From: an uncultured Prevotellaceae bacterium | Lineage (GTDB): Bacteria > Bacteroidota > Bacteroidia > Bacteroidales > Bacteroidaceae | Assembly: GCA_900318885.1 (NCBI GenBank) | Contig: ONMN01000003.1 | Coordinates: 112,094-176,093 of the forward strand | Direction of reading: 5' to 3' | Length of the DNA: 64,000 nucleotides | Shown here: positions 61,678-64,000 of the stretch, piece after piece | Position numbering within the stretch: the stretch's first letter is position 1 | Layout of the letters: every line of letters starts with the position of its first letter | Notes under the pieces: generated by a model | Seen by the model: only the letters and a program-made list of their open reading frames with translations | Database searches by the model: none | Told to the model about the DNA's origin: nothing | Made by a program: the position numbers and the translations under genes

Positions 61678-62498
61678 AAAAAGGACCCATCGGCGTTTTC
61701 GACAGCGGATACGGCGGACTGACCATCCTTCATAGCATACGTCAGCTGTTGCCCCAGTACGACTACCTATATCTGGGCGACAATGCTCGTACGCCCTACG
61801 GCACGCGATCGTTCGACGTGGTGTATGAATTCACGCGCCAGGCCGTCGTTAGGATGTTTGAGGAGGGTTGCCAGCTGATTATCCTGGGCTGTAACACGGC
61901 GTCGGCCAAGGCCCTGCGCTCCATACAGCAGAAAGACCTGCCGAAGCTGGACCCCAGCCGTCGTGTACTGGGCGTGATACGTCCTACAGCAGAAATCATC
62001 GGTTCGCTGACACATACACGCCACGTGGGTATCTTTGCCACCGAGGGAACCATCAAGAGCGAGTCGTACAATCTGGAAATCCACAAGCTGTTTCCTGACA
62101 TCGAGGTGACGGGTGTGGCATGTCCGTTCTGGGTACCGCTGGTGGAATATAACGAGGCTGACTCGCCAGGCGCCGACTATTTCGTCAAGAAGCGCATCGA
62201 CCAGCTGTTGCGCCAAGATCCTGACATCGACACCGTCATTCTGGGCTGCACACACTACCCGCTCCTGCTACCCAAAATCCACAAATACATGCCTCGCGGC
62301 ATTCGCATCATCGCTCAGGGCGAATACGTGGCCAACTCACTGCAAGATTACCTTGAGCGCCATCCGGAGATAGAACAGCGCTGCACACGAAGCGGTAAGG
62401 TGCGATACATGACGACGGAGAATCCGGAGAAATTCAAGGAACAGGCCCAGCTGTTCCTGCACGAGCCTGTAGAGGCAGAGAAAATTACACTGGGATAA
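61674..62498 (+). CDS. murI: Glutamate racemase
   Basis: 274 aa from the ATG at 61674, which overlaps the previous stop; the longer frame from 61614 is spurious. GVFDSGYGGLTIL (with the catalytic Asp-Ser), YLGDNARTPYG, ILGCNTASAKAL with the first catalytic Cys and ILGCTHYPLLLPKI with the second are all present. It makes D-glutamate for peptidoglycan. Its stop lies in CTGGGATAAGCCA, which is repeated 29 bp downstream. Confidence 0.94.
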   Translation: MKKGPIGVFDSGYGGLTILHSIRQLLPQYDYLYLGDNARTPYGTRSFDVVYEFTRQAVVRMFEEGCQLIILGCNTASAKALRSIQQKDLPKLDPSRRVLGVIRPTAEIIGSLTHTRHVGIFATEGTIKSESYNLEIHKLFPDIEVTGVACPFWVPLVEYNEADSPGADYFVKKRIDQLLRQDPDIDTVILGCTHYPLLLPKIHKYMPRGIRIIAQGEYVANSLQDYLERHPEIEQRCTRSGKVRYMTTENPEKFKEQAQLFLHEPVEAEKITLG

Positions 62499-62531
62499 GC
62501 CACAGTCTGCAAACAACGCTGGGATAAGCCA
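62490..62531 (+). repeat. Short direct repeat at the end of murI
   Basis: CTGGGATAAGCCA occurs at 62490 and again at 62519, with 29-bp spacing. The first copy contains the murI stop codon. Confidence 0.65.
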
Positions 62532-62542
62532 TTGCCCACGAC

Positions 62543-62577
62543 AATAAAAAAACAACCCACAAGTTCTCACTTGCGGG
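62543..62577 (-). terminator. Terminator of the candidate small RNA
   Basis: A 9-bp stem (one G-U) with a 4-nt loop and a seven-U tail on the minus strand. Confidence 0.7.
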
Positions 62578-62757
62578 AAGTTTCCTAACTATCAATAACT
62601 AAAAACCTAATTCTATGAAAAAGTGCGTCTCACGACGTCGCGTTATCCTAAATTCAATCTTTCTTTTTTTACCTTATTCGAACCAATCGCTATTGTCGAA
62701 ACTTTTACCTAAAAACCAAAATCTTTTTCCTAAAACAACTAATTATCTCTTGAAGAC
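62545..62757 (-). ncRNA. Candidate small RNA downstream of murI
   Basis: On the minus strand, a promoter (62762-62791) would start a transcript near 62757. It ends after about 210 nt at a terminator (62543-62577: CCCGCAAGT-gaga-ACTTGTGGG with TTGTTTTTTT). No ATG occurs on that strand within the transcript, so it is probably non-coding. It is A/U- and G-rich, with no known family recognised. A plus-strand frame across the same stretch is low-complexity and rejected. Confidence 0.55.
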
Positions 62758-62761
62758 AGTG

Positions 62762-62791
62762 CAAAGGTACGGACTATTTCGCAAACAACAA
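62762..62791 (-). promoter_or_regulatory. Promoter of the candidate small RNA
   Basis: The -7 box TACCTTTG is at 62762-62769, with a TTG core at 62789-62791, 19 nt upstream. Confidence 0.6.
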
Positions 62792-62844
62792 TGGATTGCG
62801 AACGGTTTTTGGCAAAAAACGCATTCTTCTTGATGCAAATCAAC

Positions 62845-62870
62845 CGATTGTGTGCGAACACAATCGTTTT
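62845..62870. terminator. Hairpin downstream of rsmA
   Basis: CGATTGTGT-gcga-ACACAATCG is a perfect 9-bp stem with TTTT on the plus-strand side. It lies 28 nt past the rsmA stop on the minus strand; a second small hairpin, TGTG/CACA, lies between. Confidence 0.6.
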
Positions 62871-62897
62871 GTGTCCGAACACACCGAAAAATCAGCC

Positions 62898-63707
62898 TTA
62901 GGATTCAGCGGCGGAAAGAGCCTTCTCCACGAGGTTTGTCAGCTCCACAAACTGAGCGATTGTCAACTGTTCAGGACGCAGCATGGCAAAGGGAGAATCG
63001 GCAATAAAAGGCATTTGCTGATCGGACAGCATCTGCTTCAGGCTGACGCGCAGCATCTTGCGACGCTGGTTGAACACCGTCTTCACGACACGCTTGAACA
63101 GCTGTTCGTCACAGCCCAGACTTTCGACGTTGTTACGCGTCATACGGATGACGGCACTCTTGACCTTGGGAGGGGGATTGAACACTGTCTCGTCCACCAT
63201 GAACAGGTATTCTACGTCATACCACGCCTGGATAAGCACCGACAGGATGCCGTAGGCCTTCGTGCCGGGCTGTGAGGCGATGCGCAGGGCCACCTCGTGC
63301 TGGATCATGCCTGTGCAGCAGGGAATGAGGTCGCGATTGTCAATCATCTTGAAGAATATCTGCGACGAGATGTCGTAAGGATAGTTGCCAGTCAACACAA
63401 ACTGTCCCCCGTCAAAGAGTTCACGGAGGTCCATCCGCAAAAAGTCGCCCTCGATGATGGTGTCCTGCCCCTTGTCCTTAAACAGCGTCCCCTTCAGATA
63501 CGCTACGCTCTCGCGGTCAATCTCCACCACCTTCAGCTGTCGTGGCTTGGTCACCAGATACTGCGTCATCACGCCCATGCCTGGACCAACCTCCAACACA
63601 GGCAGGTCGTCATACGGCTCGTCTACCGTATCAGCTATGCGCTTGGCAATGTTTAGGTCAACGAGAAAGTGCTGACCGAGGTTCTTTTTAGGTCTTACTT
63701 GCTTCAT
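62898..63707 (-). CDS. rsmA: 16S rRNA (adenine1518/1519-N6) dimethyltransferase
   Basis: 269 aa from the ATG at 63707 (MKQVRPKKNLGQHFLVD); the longer frame crosses the promoter. The AdoMet motif is VLEVGPGMGVMTQYL, the catalytic NLPF-like motif is LTGNYPYDISSQIFF, and VFNPPPKVKSAVIRM is the typical RsmA segment. It dimethylates two adjacent adenines near the 3' end of 16S rRNA. The ATG is only 5 nt after the -7 box, so the mRNA is probably leaderless. Confidence 0.94.
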   Translation of the reverse strand: MKQVRPKKNLGQHFLVDLNIAKRIADTVDEPYDDLPVLEVGPGMGVMTQYLVTKPRQLKVVEIDRESVAYLKGTLFKDKGQDTIIEGDFLRMDLRELFDGGQFVLTGNYPYDISSQIFFKMIDNRDLIPCCTGMIQHEVALRIASQPGTKAYGILSVLIQAWYDVEYLFMVDETVFNPPPKVKSAVIRMTRNNVESLGCDEQLFKRVVKTVFNQRRKMLRVSLKQMLSDQQMPFIADSPFAMLRPEQLTIAQFVELTNLVEKALSAAES

Positions 63708-63712
63708 GCCTG

Positions 63713-63744
63713 CAAAGTTACGAATAAATGAGAGAAAAGCCAAA
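63713..63744 (-). promoter_or_regulatory. rsmA promoter
   Basis: On the minus strand, TTTG (63741-63744), 20 nt, then TAACTTTG (63713-63720), five bases before the start codon. Confidence 0.7.
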
Positions 63745-63755
63745 TATAATTTACA

Positions 63756-63790
63756 TAAAAACGACGCAACCATTGCTGGTTACGTCGCTA
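63756..63790 (-). terminator. Terminator downstream of rpsJ
   Basis: On the minus strand, GCGACGTAACC pairs with GGTTGCGTCG around a 6-nt loop and is followed by TTTTTA. It lies 24 nt past the S10 stop. Confidence 0.85.
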
Positions 63791-63813
63791 TTATGGATTT
63801 GAAGAAGGATTTA

Positions 63814-64000
63814 CTACACCTTGATCTCAACCTCAACACCGCTGGGGAGCTCGAGCTTCATCAGCGCGTCAACAGTCTTAGCGGTAGAGCTATAGATGTC
63901 AATCAGACGCTTGTAGTCTGACAGCTGGAACTGCTCACGAGCCTTCTTGTTAACGAAGGTAGAGCGGTTAACGGTGTAGATACGCTTGTGGGTGGGAAGG
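63814..64000 (-). CDS. rpsJ: Ribosomal protein S10 (C-terminal part; 5' end outside window)
   Basis: The minus-strand frame is open to the window edge and encodes the last 62 residues of S10: [20 protein letters not shown] near the edge, then [16 protein letters not shown] and the end [12 protein letters not shown] before TAG. In Bacteroidetes S10 lies in the large str/S10 ribosomal cluster, which would continue beyond the window. A strong terminator follows, so it may be the last gene of its run. Confidence 0.93.
   Translation of the reverse strand, partial: LPTHKRIYTVNRSTFVNKKAREQFQLSDYKRLIDIYSSTAKTVDALMKLELPSGVEVEIKV

Noticed and set aside
62615-62833. 72-aa plus-strand frame after murI
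   Set aside because: It runs through the promoter of the opposite-strand RNA, is rich in Leu/Lys/Asn without structure, and has no promoter of its own.

Overview
The window is chromosomal DNA from a Bacteroidales bacterium, most likely a Prevotella-type member of the Prevotellaceae. Four things point there. The promoters are of the Bacteroidetes kind (TTTG, 19-21 nt, TAnnTTTG), and Shine-Dalgarno sequences are mostly absent. There is an Oar-like TonB-dependent receptor and a BspA-like leucine-rich repeat surface protein. Several Bacteroidetes-restricted families occur (DUF4271, DUF6089, DUF6242, DUF4923, DUF3316-like). Energy metabolism looks anaerobic and fumarate/succinate-type: malate dehydrogenase, ATP-dependent PEP carboxykinase and a ferredoxin-dependent 2-oxoacid oxidoreductase.

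Layout. 1-6.5 kb: the 3' end of a topoisomerase IV/gyrase A gene, an outer-membrane-type protein, an S41 protease lipoprotein, tRNA-Leu and tRNA-Val, a coiled-coil membrane protein, mdh, a retropepsin-like protein and a 50-aa membrane protein. 6.4-15.4 kb: a more AT-rich accessory block on the minus strand with rhuM (flanked by a 101-bp duplication), an M48-TerB metalloprotease and a complete type I restriction-modification operon (hsdM-hsdS-hsdR), headed by a structured RNA with its own promoter and terminator. 15.4-16.6 kb: a gene-free stretch packed with unrelated short tandem arrays, mostly of 21-22 bp period. 16.6-30.8 kb: an SLC13 transporter, tRNA-Arg, a MaoC hydratase, a frameshifted secDF, an EEP hydrolase, a rhomboid protease, HU, an SDR dehydrogenase, tRNA-Gln, tyrS, and a yidD-rnpA-hemD-DUF4271-metK cluster. 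30.8-39 kb: an M16 protease, an Oar-like receptor and a Na/Pi cotransporter. 39-48 kb: nucleoside kinase, korAB, upp, pckA, a 31-aa membrane peptide gene and a DUF6242 lipoprotein. 48-54 kb: the cell-envelope operon DUF6089-uppS-bamA-ompH-ompH. 54-64 kb: a secreted alpha/beta hydrolase, a BspA-like protein followed by a 45-aa peptide gene, DUF4923, an AGCS symporter, a third ompH with murI, a candidate small RNA, rsmA and the 3' end of rpsJ.

The strongest unexplained signals are these. (1) A 52-nt leader element is shared by korA and pckA, with a compensatory base-pair change in its hairpin; it looks like a cis-regulatory RNA joining two central-carbon transcription units. (2) A structured RNA with alternative pairings sits just upstream of the restriction-modification operon. 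(3) Many gene spacers are built almost wholly of small tandem arrays, each with its own unit (7, 8, 9, 11, 12 or 21-23 bp), with the densest patchwork at 15.6-16.6 kb. (4) rhuM lies between 101-bp direct repeats made from the 3' end of a small membrane-protein gene. All coordinates and motifs were read by eye; no similarity search or folding program was run.
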